NCBI GenBank assembly: GCA_028710895.1
Contig: JAQTTH010000017.1
Span: 1-64,000, forward strand
Direction: 5' to 3'
Origin: Paludibacter sp.
GTDB taxonomy: Bacteria > Bacteroidota > Bacteroidia > Bacteroidales > Paludibacteraceae
DNA: 64,000 bases
Below the pieces are notes generated by a model. It saw only the letters and a program-made list of their open reading frames with translations, was not told the DNA's origin and did no database searches. Positions 56,172 to 64,000 of this stretch are shown one piece after another (position 1 is the first letter of the stretch; the number at the start of each line of letters is the position of its first letter). The position numbers were made by a program, and so were the translations under genes.

Positions 56172-57209
56172 ATGTACAAACTCGGAATACTAGGACTTGG
56201 TGAAGGTCGCAGCACCATGTCGGCAGCGCTGCAAAGCGACAAGTGGACGCTACACAAAATCTGCGATTTGAATGAAGACCTGTGTAAGAAACGCGCCAAG
56301 GAATTTGATTTCCATAACTATACAACCCGCTATCAGGATTTGCTCGAAGACCCTGAGATTGATGTTATCGGCATTTATACGCCCGATAAGTTTCACGCCC
56401 AGCATATCAAAATGGCTCTGGAAGCGGGCAAACATGTTGTTTGTACAAAGCCGCTTATCGACGACCTGAGCAAAGCGCAGGAATTGATTGACCTGAGCGC
56501 AGCCACCGGAAAGCGTGTTTTTGTGGGGCAAAGCAGCCGCTTTTTCGAACCCATGAAACGCCAGCGCGCCGATTACCTGGCCGGTGAAATTGGCGAACTG
56601 GTAACTGTGGAGGCCTATTATCATGCCGATCATCGCTGGTTTTTGGGCAAAGGCTGGTCGTTGGAGAATTCGTTTAAATGGCTGTATGGCGGACTGAGCC
56701 ATCCGGTGGATTTGGTGCGCTGGTATATGCCCGACATTGTGGAAGTGATGGGTTACGGCATGTTGAGCCCGAACGGTAGGGCAGGAGGGTTGCAAAATCA
56801 GGACACCATGCATTTTATTTTTAAAGCCGCCGACGGACGCATTGCCCGGGTGAGTGGTGTGTATTCGGGACCGGTACAACCAACCGTGCGCGACAGCGAG
56901 ATGAGTTGTATTTTGCGCGGCACCGAAGGCTGCAGTCAGGGCGATTACATGGATTTGCGCTATGCCATTACCACCAAAACCGGCGAAGAAAAACTCATCA
57001 CCTTCGACCATAAGTTGAAACATTTCTTCCGCTTCGAAGGAAAATCGCACCATGCGGGTGAGTACCAGAACTACTACGAATATTTTGCCGATTGCCTCAC
57101 TTCCGGCGAAACGGCATACCCCGATTTACGTGAAGGTATCAAAACGGTGGCGGTGATGCAGGCTATGGACGAATCGCTGCGGACAGGGGTGCCGGTGAGG
57201 GTGGGATGA
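56172..57209 (+). CDS. Gfo/Idh/MocA-family oxidoreductase
   Basis: NAD(P)-dependent oxidoreductase of 345 residues from MYKLGILGLGEGRS at 56172. It has the Rossmann N-terminus, YTPDKFHAQHIKMALEAGKH, the catalytic-type Lys in VCTKPLIDDL, and a second half with WLYGGLSHPVDLVRWY. The substrate is probably a sugar or cyclitol. The gene looks more GC-rich than its neighbours, especially the AT-rich operon that follows. Confidence 0.9.
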   Translation: MYKLGILGLGEGRSTMSAALQSDKWTLHKICDLNEDLCKKRAKEFDFHNYTTRYQDLLEDPEIDVIGIYTPDKFHAQHIKMALEAGKHVVCTKPLIDDLSKAQELIDLSAATGKRVFVGQSSRFFEPMKRQRADYLAGEIGELVTVEAYYHADHRWFLGKGWSLENSFKWLYGGLSHPVDLVRWYMPDIVEVMGYGMLSPNGRAGGLQNQDTMHFIFKAADGRIARVSGVYSGPVQPTVRDSEMSCILRGTEGCSQGDYMDLRYAITTKTGEEKLITFDHKLKHFFRFEGKSHHAGEYQNYYEYFADCLTSGETAYPDLREGIKTVAVMQAMDESLRTGVPVRVG

Positions 57210-57330
57210 ATTTGAAATAGTAGGAAGGACATCTGCATTACTTTTGATGAACCTATAAACTATATGCTTTGCCCAAACACATAGAATGTATATATTTGAT
57301 ATAAAGCATAATTTTAGATGAAATATAATG

Positions 57331-57363
57331 AAAAAATAGCTGACCAATCATTTCAGCTATTTT
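57331..57363 (-). terminator. Terminator of the two-RT operon and candidate RNA
   Basis: On the minus strand AAAATAGCTGA, a 9-base loop, then TCAGCTATTTT running into further Ts: an 11-bp perfect stem. It lies 115 bases past the last coding stop, which leaves room for an RNA between them. Confidence 0.85.
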
Positions 57364-57478
57364 CCTTTTCACTAGAAATCCAGTTACGGAGATTGAGAAA
57401 AGCCATTGGCACGCTTGTGTGTGACAAGATAAATTGCTTAATCTTGTAAATATTTGATTGGTGCGTTACCCAATATTC
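57331..57478 (-). ncRNA. Candidate template RNA of the DRT3-like system
   Basis: About 148 non-coding bases downstream of the second RT gene, closed by a strong terminator. On the minus strand it has a hairpin CAAGAT/ATCTTG, then TCACACACAAG with the CACACACA tract at 57416-57423 in the small stem CTTG/CAAG, and later the terminator stem. As I recall it, DRT3 carries an RNA with an ACACAC template for poly(GT) synthesis. This region fits that in content and position, but no alignment was made and the 5' end is unknown. Confidence 0.6.
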
Positions 57479-58210
57479 TTAATATGCTAGTTCATTTGCA
57501 ATTTTAGCTTCTAATTCCTTTGCAAAATTAAAATTATTCCACTTAGTAAACCAATATTTCTGATTTTTTTTGAAATTAAATATGATATTTTGTTCTTTTA
57601 CACTAGTTACACCAAATATTATAAGTACTTCTCTCTTAAATTTAGCATCTAAGTAAGGACAAACAACGATATCAAACAGTAGTAATACATTTTCGGCTTT
57701 ACTACTTCTTTTATCAATCCTTTCCTCAGCTTTAAACAAGTCAATAATTTTTAGTTTAATCGCCTTTTTTATTGGCAAATAAGCTTTATCATTTTTTATG
57801 TAGAAAAGTAATACTGTAACTACAAAATAATTAATATCCGCTTGAAAAATCAATTTATTCTCATCTTTATCTAATTTTAAATTGAAGTATTGTTTTAACT
57901 GCTCTTCTGTCAATCTAAATTGCTCACCCAACTCTGCAAGGGCTATCAACAAATAAAGACTTTCGACTTGAATGTATTTATCTAATTTACGTCTTTCAAA
58001 AGTAAAAACAATCTCATCTGATATTTTTTTAAACACTAATTCTTTTGATTGTTCTGTAAATCTAGCTATTTTTTCGGTACTCCCTTTAAATTGTATTTTT
58101 TGTTTATAAGTAAGTAGAATCTTTGATAATATATGACAAAGTTTTACCGTAAAGGAAACTCTTGGATTGACCGAATAAATGAAAAATACAAAGTCTAGCA
58201 AATCCCACAT
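57479..58210 (-). CDS. C-terminal part of Drt3b (other side of the frameshift)
   Basis: This frame reads MWDLLDFVFFIYSVNPRVSF and onward for 243 residues, helical, ending FAKELEAKIANELAY. It is open upstream of the ATG at 58210 back to about 58363, giving RYETYVDGLEKIRHE and KPFTTEEIQKKI, which continue the reverse transcriptase of the gene before it. I therefore read it as the C-terminal domain of Drt3b and not an independent gene. Joined at the frameshift, the full protein is about 720 residues. AT-rich. Confidence 0.75.
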   Translation of the reverse strand: MWDLLDFVFFIYSVNPRVSFTVKLCHILSKILLTYKQKIQFKGSTEKIARFTEQSKELVFKKISDEIVFTFERRKLDKYIQVESLYLLIALAELGEQFRLTEEQLKQYFNLKLDKDENKLIFQADINYFVVTVLLFYIKNDKAYLPIKKAIKLKIIDLFKAEERIDKRSSKAENVLLLFDIVVCPYLDAKFKREVLIIFGVTSVKEQNIIFNFKKNQKYWFTKWNNFNFAKELEAKIANELAY

Positions 58211-58320
58211 ATATTTATTAAACTGATCTTCTTGCCTGATTTTTTTTTGTATTTCTTCAGTTGTAAAAGGCTTTATATCCGCTAAAAAAGAACTTTCATG
58301 TCTAATTTTTTCTAATCCAT

Positions 58321-59640
58321 CTACATAGGTTTCATATCGACTAATACTTTGTTTGACTTTTTTATATAAAGATATAAAGTAAAATTCATTACATCTTTAT
58401 ATTCAACATTTGATTCTTTAATTATAGTTTTAAATTTCGTAATCAGAGACTTCGAATTACAATTTATTTGAAAATCGCAAATTCTTTCTTTAGAATCCTT
58501 TTTTTCGATTTTCAAAAAGATCTCATTGTCAATTAAATCTGTAATTTTATCTTTAGCGATTGTCAGTTCTGTGATTAAAGGTTTTACATAATGTATTGAC
58601 TTCGACTCACTAATTGACATTTTATATGTTTTCAACAACAGCTCATATTCGGTTAATATATCCTCTTTTACTTTATCATCATTATAGAAAACAAAGTAAT
58701 CATCAACATAACGAAATATCTCATAATCTCGCTTAAATGTTAGTTTGTTTTCTTTACGAGTTTTAAGTCTTTGTTCAACTGTCTTATCAATTTTTTGTAA
58801 TATTATCTCAGCAAACACTCTTGAGAACTCCGGTCCAATAACAATTCCATTTGTTTCACCGTAGTTAGTATTCTGCATAAATTTATCAAATCGATTCCCA
58901 AATTCAGCTGCATTGGAACTACAATACTCTTTTGCATATTCTTTAGAATTTACTGCCCAACCTATTGAGTGCGTATATATACTGTCAAAGCACTTAGAGA
59001 TATCAAATTTAAAAAGTTTATCGTATTTCTTTTCAGCGCGATGGTATCTATAGTCTTCGTAAAACTTATAAATATGGGGATATTGGCTATATGTGAAAAA
59101 TGTTTTTAAGTTTTCATACTCTCTATCGGAGCTTTCAATAGCATCATCTTCATCTCCTAAATTCATTTTATGAAGATTATCATTCTGATATATAAATTTT
59201 GCAATTTTATCAGGCTTCCTAATTGAGAATGAACTTATGTTAGAATAGTATAAAATAAGCTCTTTATAAACATCATAAAACGCGACTAATTCTAATTGAC
59301 TTTTAGGGTGTGGTATAGCCAATTCCCTAAATCTATTCGCTTTATGTGCTATGTTAAAAACGAAAGGAACCCTTCTATGCATTTTGTCATCTATATTTAT
59401 CTTTTTCCCCATTAAAGGTTTGCTTGTGCCAAAGAGCAGTTTTAGTATTATTTCAAATGTATTGTCAGACAAATTGCAGGTTATACTTTGAGTATTACTC
59501 TTATCATTTACGAATTGAATATTAAATTCATTTACAAACTGATAAAAATGACGATTAGAAAACGTCAACGGAATTTCATATGGCAAAGTGTCAGACAATA
59601 ATGCTCTAGCCATAGTATATTTAATTTGTTTCTTTTTCAT
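58321..59640 (-). CDS. drt3b: Reverse transcriptase Drt3b (UG8-like), N-terminal part
   Basis: Second reverse transcriptase of the operon, 439 residues from the ATG at 59640 to a premature TAG. LLSDTLPYEIPLTFSN is near the N-terminus. RT motif A is KFDISKCFDSIY (Asp near 213), motif B region is NGIVIGPEFSRVFAEI, and motif C is FRYVDDYFVFY (about 309-319). The ATG overlaps the stop of the previous gene as ATGA, so translation is coupled. In DRT3 the second RT makes the complementary strand. The stop follows the slippery site by 34 bases. Confidence 0.85.
   Translation of the reverse strand: MKKKQIKYTMARALLSDTLPYEIPLTFSNRHFYQFVNEFNIQFVNDKSNTQSITCNLSDNTFEIILKLLFGTSKPLMGKKINIDDKMHRRVPFVFNIAHKANRFRELAIPHPKSQLELVAFYDVYKELILYYSNISSFSIRKPDKIAKFIYQNDNLHKMNLGDEDDAIESSDREYENLKTFFTYSQYPHIYKFYEDYRYHRAEKKYDKLFKFDISKCFDSIYTHSIGWAVNSKEYAKEYCSSNAAEFGNRFDKFMQNTNYGETNGIVIGPEFSRVFAEIILQKIDKTVEQRLKTRKENKLTFKRDYEIFRYVDDYFVFYNDDKVKEDILTEYELLLKTYKMSISESKSIHYVKPLITELTIAKDKITDLIDNEIFLKIEKKDSKERICDFQINCNSKSLITKFKTIIKESNVEYKDVMNFTLYLYIKKSNKVLVDMKPM
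58357..58363 (-). other. Slippery heptamer A AAA AAG at the Drt3b frame change
   Basis: In the reading frame of the first part the minus strand reads ATA AAA AAG TCA, so the heptamer A AAA AAG is in the phase needed for -1 slippage, the same heptamer as in dnaX. After a -1 shift the frame is AAA GTC AAA CAA and runs through the C-terminal part without a stop. No strong stimulatory hairpin is evident just after it. A simple one-base loss from a seven-A run would look the same. Confidence 0.7.
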
Positions 59641-61133
59641 TGTTTCCAAGCCGATGTGATTTTTTCGAAATTATTGAAAGCTCTCTTTGATTTTTCCGCA
59701 TCCGTCCTTAAATCAGGAATATCTTTGTGTCCCTTTTTACATTTTTTCTTTGGATTTGAATTTGCTTTCATATTAAAAAACAACTTATCATTAAATCCTC
59801 TTACAAAATCAAATCGTTTAAGCCTCGTTTTTAGTGGCTCATCAATAATTATTGCATCAATTCGACTAGCTAAGGTATTATTCAAATCATAAAGACATTG
59901 ACAGTCTTTATCAAGCAAACTATTTGAATAATAAATGCCGATTAAGCCCTTCTTTGGATGCTCTAGTTTGGTATTCTTTGTCAAATAGTTCAATCTGTGA
60001 ATAAGTAATTTATGTGCCTCATTATAGTTCCAAATTTTATCTTTTTTAAATTCGTTTAATGTAGCTTCAATTTTTCTCTTATAACTTTCTTTTCGATTAT
60101 CAGAAAGATTAATTTTGAATTCTTTAAGGGATTTACCTGCCACTGGTGTTTTAGCAACAATAAATTTATACCCTAAAAAGTTTATCGAATGTGTATAAGT
60201 CGTTTCAAAAAGATTACATTCAAATGATTTGTTATATAATGGATTTGGATCTTTTTTTAAAGCCATTCCATAATAATTTACAATCTCCTCAATCTTATTT
60301 AGATAATAGTCTAATGAATCCTTAGAACTAATAGGTTTAAACACAGCAAACATATCGTCAACATATCTGCAATAATATGCAATATCATCAATATCTTTAA
60401 TCTTCTTGTCTATCTCTTTCATATATAATTCAGCAAGAAATGCGCTCACTCCAGCACCTCTTGGAATACCTTTTCGATCACATTTCTTTAATTTATTTTG
60501 CTTGGTAAAGGTGTTATATTGATATATTATATTTTCAATTAGCAATTTTGATTTTGGAGATAATAACTGATTATCATTTATCAAGCTTAACAATTTTTCT
60601 TGAGGTACATTTTCATAAAAACCTTCTATATCTGTTCTTACAACATACTTTGGCAGATTATCTTGTAAAATCGATTTTATCTGTTCGACTATAAGGTAAC
60701 GGTTGGATTGTTTTACATCAAAAGTTCTGTTAATATTGCGTTGGAGTTGCTTCATTGCAAAAAATAAAGGTGCATTATTTTTCTGAATTTTATATTTCAC
60801 CTTTTCATATGGATCAGTCTCATTAATTTTAAATGGTGTTAGTATTATTGAGAAAGTATTGTTATTGACATTACTACTATATTCAATAAGATTGGCATAT
60901 AAAGTAGCCTCTTTTTGCTCAATCAATTTATCCCTATCATCCAATAGTTCTTTATAGCCATCATCGGTTACTTTCCTAATTGGATATGCTTTTATCTCAG
61001 ACCTTATATTTATTAGCTTCTGGGCCAATTCATAGTACTCAATAGAAAAGAACTTTTTATCCAAAGCACCTTTGCGGTTCTCTTCTTCAAAAATTATTTT
61101 GAAATTATCTACAGAAAAAGATTGGTCTAACAT
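59637..61133 (-). CDS. drt3a: Reverse transcriptase Drt3a (UG3-like)
   Basis: First reverse transcriptase of the operon, 498 residues from the ATG at 61133 (MLDQSFSVDNFKIIFEEEN); the frame is open further upstream to 61277 but that stretch crosses the promoter. RT motif A is VVRTDIEGFYENV (Asp near 168), motif B is GIPRGAGVSAFLAELYM (about 222-238), motif C is CRYVDDMFAVF (about 255-265), and NFLGYKFIV follows. The C-terminus is basic and ends near the next ATG. In DRT3 this RT uses the system RNA as template. AT-rich, unlike the flanks. Confidence 0.88.
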   Translation of the reverse strand: MLDQSFSVDNFKIIFEEENRKGALDKKFFSIEYYELAQKLINIRSEIKAYPIRKVTDDGYKELLDDRDKLIEQKEATLYANLIEYSSNVNNNTFSIILTPFKINETDPYEKVKYKIQKNNAPLFFAMKQLQRNINRTFDVKQSNRYLIVEQIKSILQDNLPKYVVRTDIEGFYENVPQEKLLSLINDNQLLSPKSKLLIENIIYQYNTFTKQNKLKKCDRKGIPRGAGVSAFLAELYMKEIDKKIKDIDDIAYYCRYVDDMFAVFKPISSKDSLDYYLNKIEEIVNYYGMALKKDPNPLYNKSFECNLFETTYTHSINFLGYKFIVAKTPVAGKSLKEFKINLSDNRKESYKRKIEATLNEFKKDKIWNYNEAHKLLIHRLNYLTKNTKLEHPKKGLIGIYYSNSLLDKDCQCLYDLNNTLASRIDAIIIDEPLKTRLKRFDFVRGFNDKLFFNMKANSNPKKKCKKGHKDIPDLRTDAEKSKRAFNNFEKITSAWKQ

Positions 61134-61161
61134 AGTATGATATATTTTATTTTTCTCTCTG

Positions 61162-61169
61162 CAAATATA
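61162..61169 (-). promoter_or_regulatory. -7 box TATATTTG for the two-RT operon
   Basis: Minus-strand TAnnTTTG match 29 bases before the drt3a ATG, which supports that start. Confidence 0.6.
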
Positions 61170-61263
61170 ACCCTTTATTTTCACACTTAACATACCTAAC
61201 CCCACTAATTTCAACCAATTTACCCCTCTCAAGACTTTTCTCACTCCAACATCGACCTTCAGA

Positions 61264-61410
61264 ACGTCTTCCGACACCTTTTTTACGTCTTCCGACTCGT
61301 AAATTACCCCATGCGAGCACTTAATTACATATTGAATGACCTAATTTACCTGTCCAGAGACCTTATTTACCCTATCCGAGACCCTTTTTATGTCTCTGTC
61401 GAGCTTCGGA
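61264..61410. repeat. Seven degenerate 21-nt tandem units
   Basis: Units start at 61264, 61285, 61306, 61327, 61348, 61369 and 61390, an exact 21-base period. The consensus is roughly AC, four variable bases, TCCGAGAC, CTTATTT. The period is divisible by three but the plus-strand frame has stops (TAA, TGA), so it is not an open coding repeat. The TCCGA core recalls the repeats at 37568-37720. Confidence 0.78.
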
Positions 61411-61426
61411 AGGTCATTTCATATAA

Positions 61427-61452
61427 AAGCCGATTCATTGCTGAATCGGCTT
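61427..61452. terminator. Terminator after the small hypothetical gene
   Basis: An 11-bp stem AAGCCGATTCA/TGAATCGGCTT with a TTGC loop, past the stop of the minus-strand gene at 61488. Confidence 0.75.
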
Positions 61453-61487
61453 AGTAATTCCACGTTTCGGACGTTCAGTCATACCTG

Positions 61488-61973
61488 TTATTTTGCTGCG
61501 GCAGAATCTGCAGAATCTGTACTGCGGCTTTTACTTGGGAATCGTTTTTTCAATTCTTCGTAAATTGCTTTTGCACCCGGAATATTCATTCCTGCAGCTT
61601 GTTGCACACTGCTGTAATAATATAAGGCAGCATAATATGCTTCGCTTCCGGCTACCATCATGGTATCGTCAATAGCATTAAGCAATTGAGTGGCCAAAGA
61701 TGCAGAACCAATCAGGTTTTTAGAATCTGTAATATCAATCTCAAAATCAGAAGCTGTAAGAAATGCCGGAATAAATTCAGGATTTGTTTTGGTGTTTTCA
61801 AATGCTTTGTCAACAAAGCTACTTGATTTATCACCCAACTTCAACATATTCTTCCGGTCTTCCGGAGTCAGCGTTAAAGTATAAGGTTTCAACAACCCAA
61901 TTGCTTCCGCAATTTTCGCATTCACTTGTGTGAGTACTTCCACAGGAATACTTTGATTATGTATGTTATTCAT
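61488..61973 (-). CDS. Hypothetical helical protein
   Basis: A 161-residue protein from the ATG at 61973 (MNNIHNQSIPVEVLTQVNAK). It is mostly helical, with SEAYYAALYYYSSVQQAAG in the second half, and ends in a Ser/Ala/Lys-rich tail (SRSTDSADSAAAK). I do not recognise the family. The reading can be extended to 62249 but that part is translation of a repeat-like element and is not accepted. Confidence 0.65.
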   Translation of the reverse strand: MNNIHNQSIPVEVLTQVNAKIAEAIGLLKPYTLTLTPEDRKNMLKLGDKSSSFVDKAFENTKTNPEFIPAFLTASDFEIDITDSKNLIGSASLATQLLNAIDDTMMVAGSEAYYAALYYYSSVQQAAGMNIPGAKAIYEELKKRFPSKSRSTDSADSAAAK

Positions 61974-62491
61974 TTTTATTTTTTGTAATTTTGTAAAACT
62001 AAGAACAGATAACGGACTTTCACTTTGTCCGCTATTTTTCAGACTCAGATTAAATTGTCCCCGTATCCTGCCGTCTGAAAGAGGTGTGTGCAGGGCGGGG
62101 TAAAGTCTCCAAGATGATGGGATGTGTGTAGCTTCTCCCGTCGTAGGGAGAGCAGGGTGAAAGTATGTAGGAGGCCGAAACGGGAATTCCCCGGGGTTGT
62201 AAACAATTAAACAGCTGCATACAAAAGCAATACGTACTGAATTAAACAAGTTAATCTTGAAAGGTCAGCCACAAAATTAATAAATAGATTTTGAAACAAG
62301 CCCGTTAAAAACCATGTTTTATAACATGTATTATATTAAAACGGCTTATTTTTGCTGCTTGTTTCGTTCAGTTATAGTACTTAATACCATAAACATGGTA
62401 GTAAAAATGCCCTATCAATGCGATTGCGGGATATTGAAATACCCCTTATCTTTGCATTATAAAATTACAAACTCATTTAAAACATATTGTT
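61974..62491. other. Gap with repeat element upstream of cysK
   Basis: The stretch 62058-62197 is GC-richer and resembles an interspersed element with a hairpin TCTCCC/GGGAGA at 62134-62151. The cysK promoter lies at 62424-62454. No gene or riboswitch was recognised in the rest. Confidence 0.5.
62424..62454 (+). promoter_or_regulatory. Promoter of cysK
   Basis: TTG at 62424, 20 bases, then TATCTTTG at 62447-62454, 38 bases before the ATG: good Bacteroidota -33/-7 spacing. Confidence 0.65.
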
Positions 62492-63439
62492 ATGGCAAAA
62501 ATTGCAAAAAGTCTTACCGAATTAATTGGAAACACTCCACTCGTACAACTCTCGAATTATAGTGCAAACAAAGGCCTTGAAGCCAATGTAATTGCAAAAC
62601 TTGAATCGTTCAACCCTGCTGGTTGCGTAAAAGAACGTATCGCTTTGGCGATGGTTGAAGATGCCGAAGCAGCCGGAATTTTGAAAGCCGGAACTGAAAT
62701 TATTGAACCTACCAGCGGAAATACCGGAATTGGTTTGGCGCTTGTAGCATCTATTAAAGGCTATAAACTGACGCTTACAATGCCCGAAACCATGAGCGTT
62801 GAACGTCGTAACTTATTGAAAGCATTGGGTGCAAACCTTGTATTGACACCGGGTGCTAACGGAATGAAAGGTGCTATTGCACGTGCATTGGAACTTCACG
62901 AAGAAAATCCTAACTCATACATTCCACAACAGTTTGAAAATGCTTCGAATCCCAAAGTACACTATGCAACCACAGGTCCTGAAGTATGGAACGATACCGA
63001 TGGTAAAGTAGATATTTTTGTTGCCGGAGTAGGTACAGGTGGTACTGTAAGCGGTGTTGGTGCTTATTTGAAGGAAAAAAATCCGAACGTAAAAATCGTA
63101 GCTGTAGAGCCTGCCGATTCTCCAGTACTTTCGGGTGGTGCTCCCGGTCCTCATAAAATTCAGGGTATCGGAGCCGGATTTATTCCTAAAAACTACGATG
63201 GTAGTGTAGTGGATGAAGTGCTTCAGGTAAGCAACGATCAGGCTATCCTTACTTCACGTCAGTTGGCACAACAAGAAGGCCTGTTGGTTGGTATCTCTTC
63301 GGGAGCTGCTACCTATGCCGCCACTGTGTTGGCTCAACGTCCTGAAAACAAAGGCAAAAATATCGTAGTGCTTCTTCCTGATACCGGCGAACGTTACTTG
63401 TCAACATTGCTTTACGCATTTGAAGAATATCCATTATAA
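62492..63439 (+). CDS. cysK: Cysteine synthase A
   Basis: PLP enzyme that makes cysteine from O-acetylserine and sulfide. It has 315 residues. Motifs are [11 protein letters not shown], the cofactor Lys in [12 protein letters not shown] (near 47), [27 protein letters not shown] and [14 protein letters not shown]. The following gene is also for sulfur assimilation. A hairpin follows in the spacer. Confidence 0.96.
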   Translation: MAKIAKSLTELIGNTPLVQLSNYSANKGLEANVIAKLESFNPAGCVKERIALAMVEDAEAAGILKAGTEIIEPTSGNTGIGLALVASIKGYKLTLTMPETMSVERRNLLKALGANLVLTPGANGMKGAIARALELHEENPNSYIPQQFENASNPKVHYATTGPEVWNDTDGKVDIFVAGVGTGGTVSGVGAYLKEKNPNVKIVAVEPADSPVLSGGAPGPHKIQGIGAGFIPKNYDGSVVDEVLQVSNDQAILTSRQLAQQEGLLVGISSGAATYAATVLAQRPENKGKNIVVLLPDTGERYLSTLLYAFEEYPL

Positions 63440-63486
63440 TTCATAATGCACAATTCATAACTCACAATTTCCAAATTACTCATTCA

Positions 63487-63520
63487 ATCTTATCCAAAGC
63501 CTGATAGCTTTGGGTAAGAT
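63487..63520 (+). terminator. Hairpin between cysK and metY
   Basis: A 14-bp stem ATCTTATCCAAAGC/GCTTTGGGTAAGAT (one G-U), without a T-run after it. It is a weak terminator or a processing site. Confidence 0.5.
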
Positions 63521-63530
63521 TATCAAATAA

Positions 63531-64000
<470 letters not shown>

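Larger units (their letters stand above)
61134..61487. other. Gap upstream of the two-RT operon
   Basis: Holds the operon promoter box at 61162-61169, the 21-nt tandem repeats at 61264-61410 and a terminator at 61427-61452. I see no gene in it. Confidence 0.7.

Noticed and set aside
56250-57053. Long antisense reading frame of 267 codons opposite the Gfo/Idh gene
   Set aside because: It lies wholly within a well-supported gene, has no recognisable domain, and arises from the GC-rich codon bias of the real gene.
57479-58210. Independent third gene of the RT operon
   Set aside because: Its frame is open upstream past the ATG to the slippery site and continues the second RT, so it reads as the C-terminal part of Drt3b.
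57479-61133. Retron, group II intron or diversity-generating retroelement
   Set aside because: Two distinct RTs in one operon, no maturase or endonuclease domain, no template-repeat and variable-repeat pair, and no retron-type msr/msd next to a single RT.
61974-62249. N-terminal extension of the hypothetical gene at 61488
   Set aside because: It translates a repeat-like GC-rich block with no protein character; the ATG at 61973 gives a clean helical protein.

Overview
The window is a chromosomal segment of a Bacteroidota bacterium, most likely order Bacteroidales. The evidence is a type IX secretion core (PorP, GldK, GldL, GldM, GldN) with its C-terminally tagged cargo, PorT-like outer-membrane barrels, the HU-related DNA-binding family with an N-terminal extension, many promoters of the Bacteroidota form TAnnTTTG, and the gene content of the end of the alpha ribosomal operon (rpsD-rpoA-rplQ). 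No genus can be named from the sequence alone.

Layout. 1-2010: end of the rpsD-rpoA-rplQ operon and its terminator. 2100-7211: two tandem paralogous type IX cargo proteins, an acetate-transporter-family protein and a barrel protein. 7364-18496: housekeeping (pyrH, frr, rsgA, Lrp-type regulator, argS, lytic transglycosylase, coaD, S41 protease) and an XRE-cupin regulator. 18610-22193: acyl-CoA synthetase, methyltransferase, cobalamin adenosyltransferase and a small acidic protein. 22380-28269: porP-gldKLMN, followed by a LuxR-type response regulator and mnmA. 30248-37429: envelope genes, a Fur-family regulator, mdh, pgk, a PAS-HTH regulator and an HU-like protein.

Two accessory islands stand out. 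The first (about 37430-41540) has a WYL-domain regulator, a ubiquitin-like protein, an E2-E1 fusion and a JAMM peptidase, that is, a compact bacterial ubiquitin-like conjugation operon. It is bounded on the left by degenerate 23-nt tandem repeats and on the right by a 29-34 nt fragment of a tRNA-Pro gene, which suggests an integration scar. The second (about 57325-61410) is an AT-rich minus-strand operon with two different reverse transcriptases, matching the two-RT antiphage system DRT3 (Drt3a plus Drt3b). Its second RT gene is interrupted by a -1 frameshift exactly at the slippery heptamer A AAA AAG. Downstream of the genes is an unannotated stretch of about 150 nt carrying CACACACA and ending in a clear terminator, a good candidate for the system's template RNA. 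Upstream of the operon are seven degenerate units with an exact 21-nt period.

The remainder (41605-57209 and 61488-64000) is ordinary chromosome: aminotransferase, patatin, LytTR regulator, zinc metalloprotease, hisS, rpsO, PAP2 phosphatase, mnmD, rubrerythrin, ABC-F ATPase, flippase, Gfo/Idh oxidoreductase, and the sulfur-assimilation pair cysK and metY, the latter cut by the window end. No complete rRNA or tRNA gene, insertion sequence or CRISPR array was seen. All family assignments come from reading motifs by eye; no database search was run.
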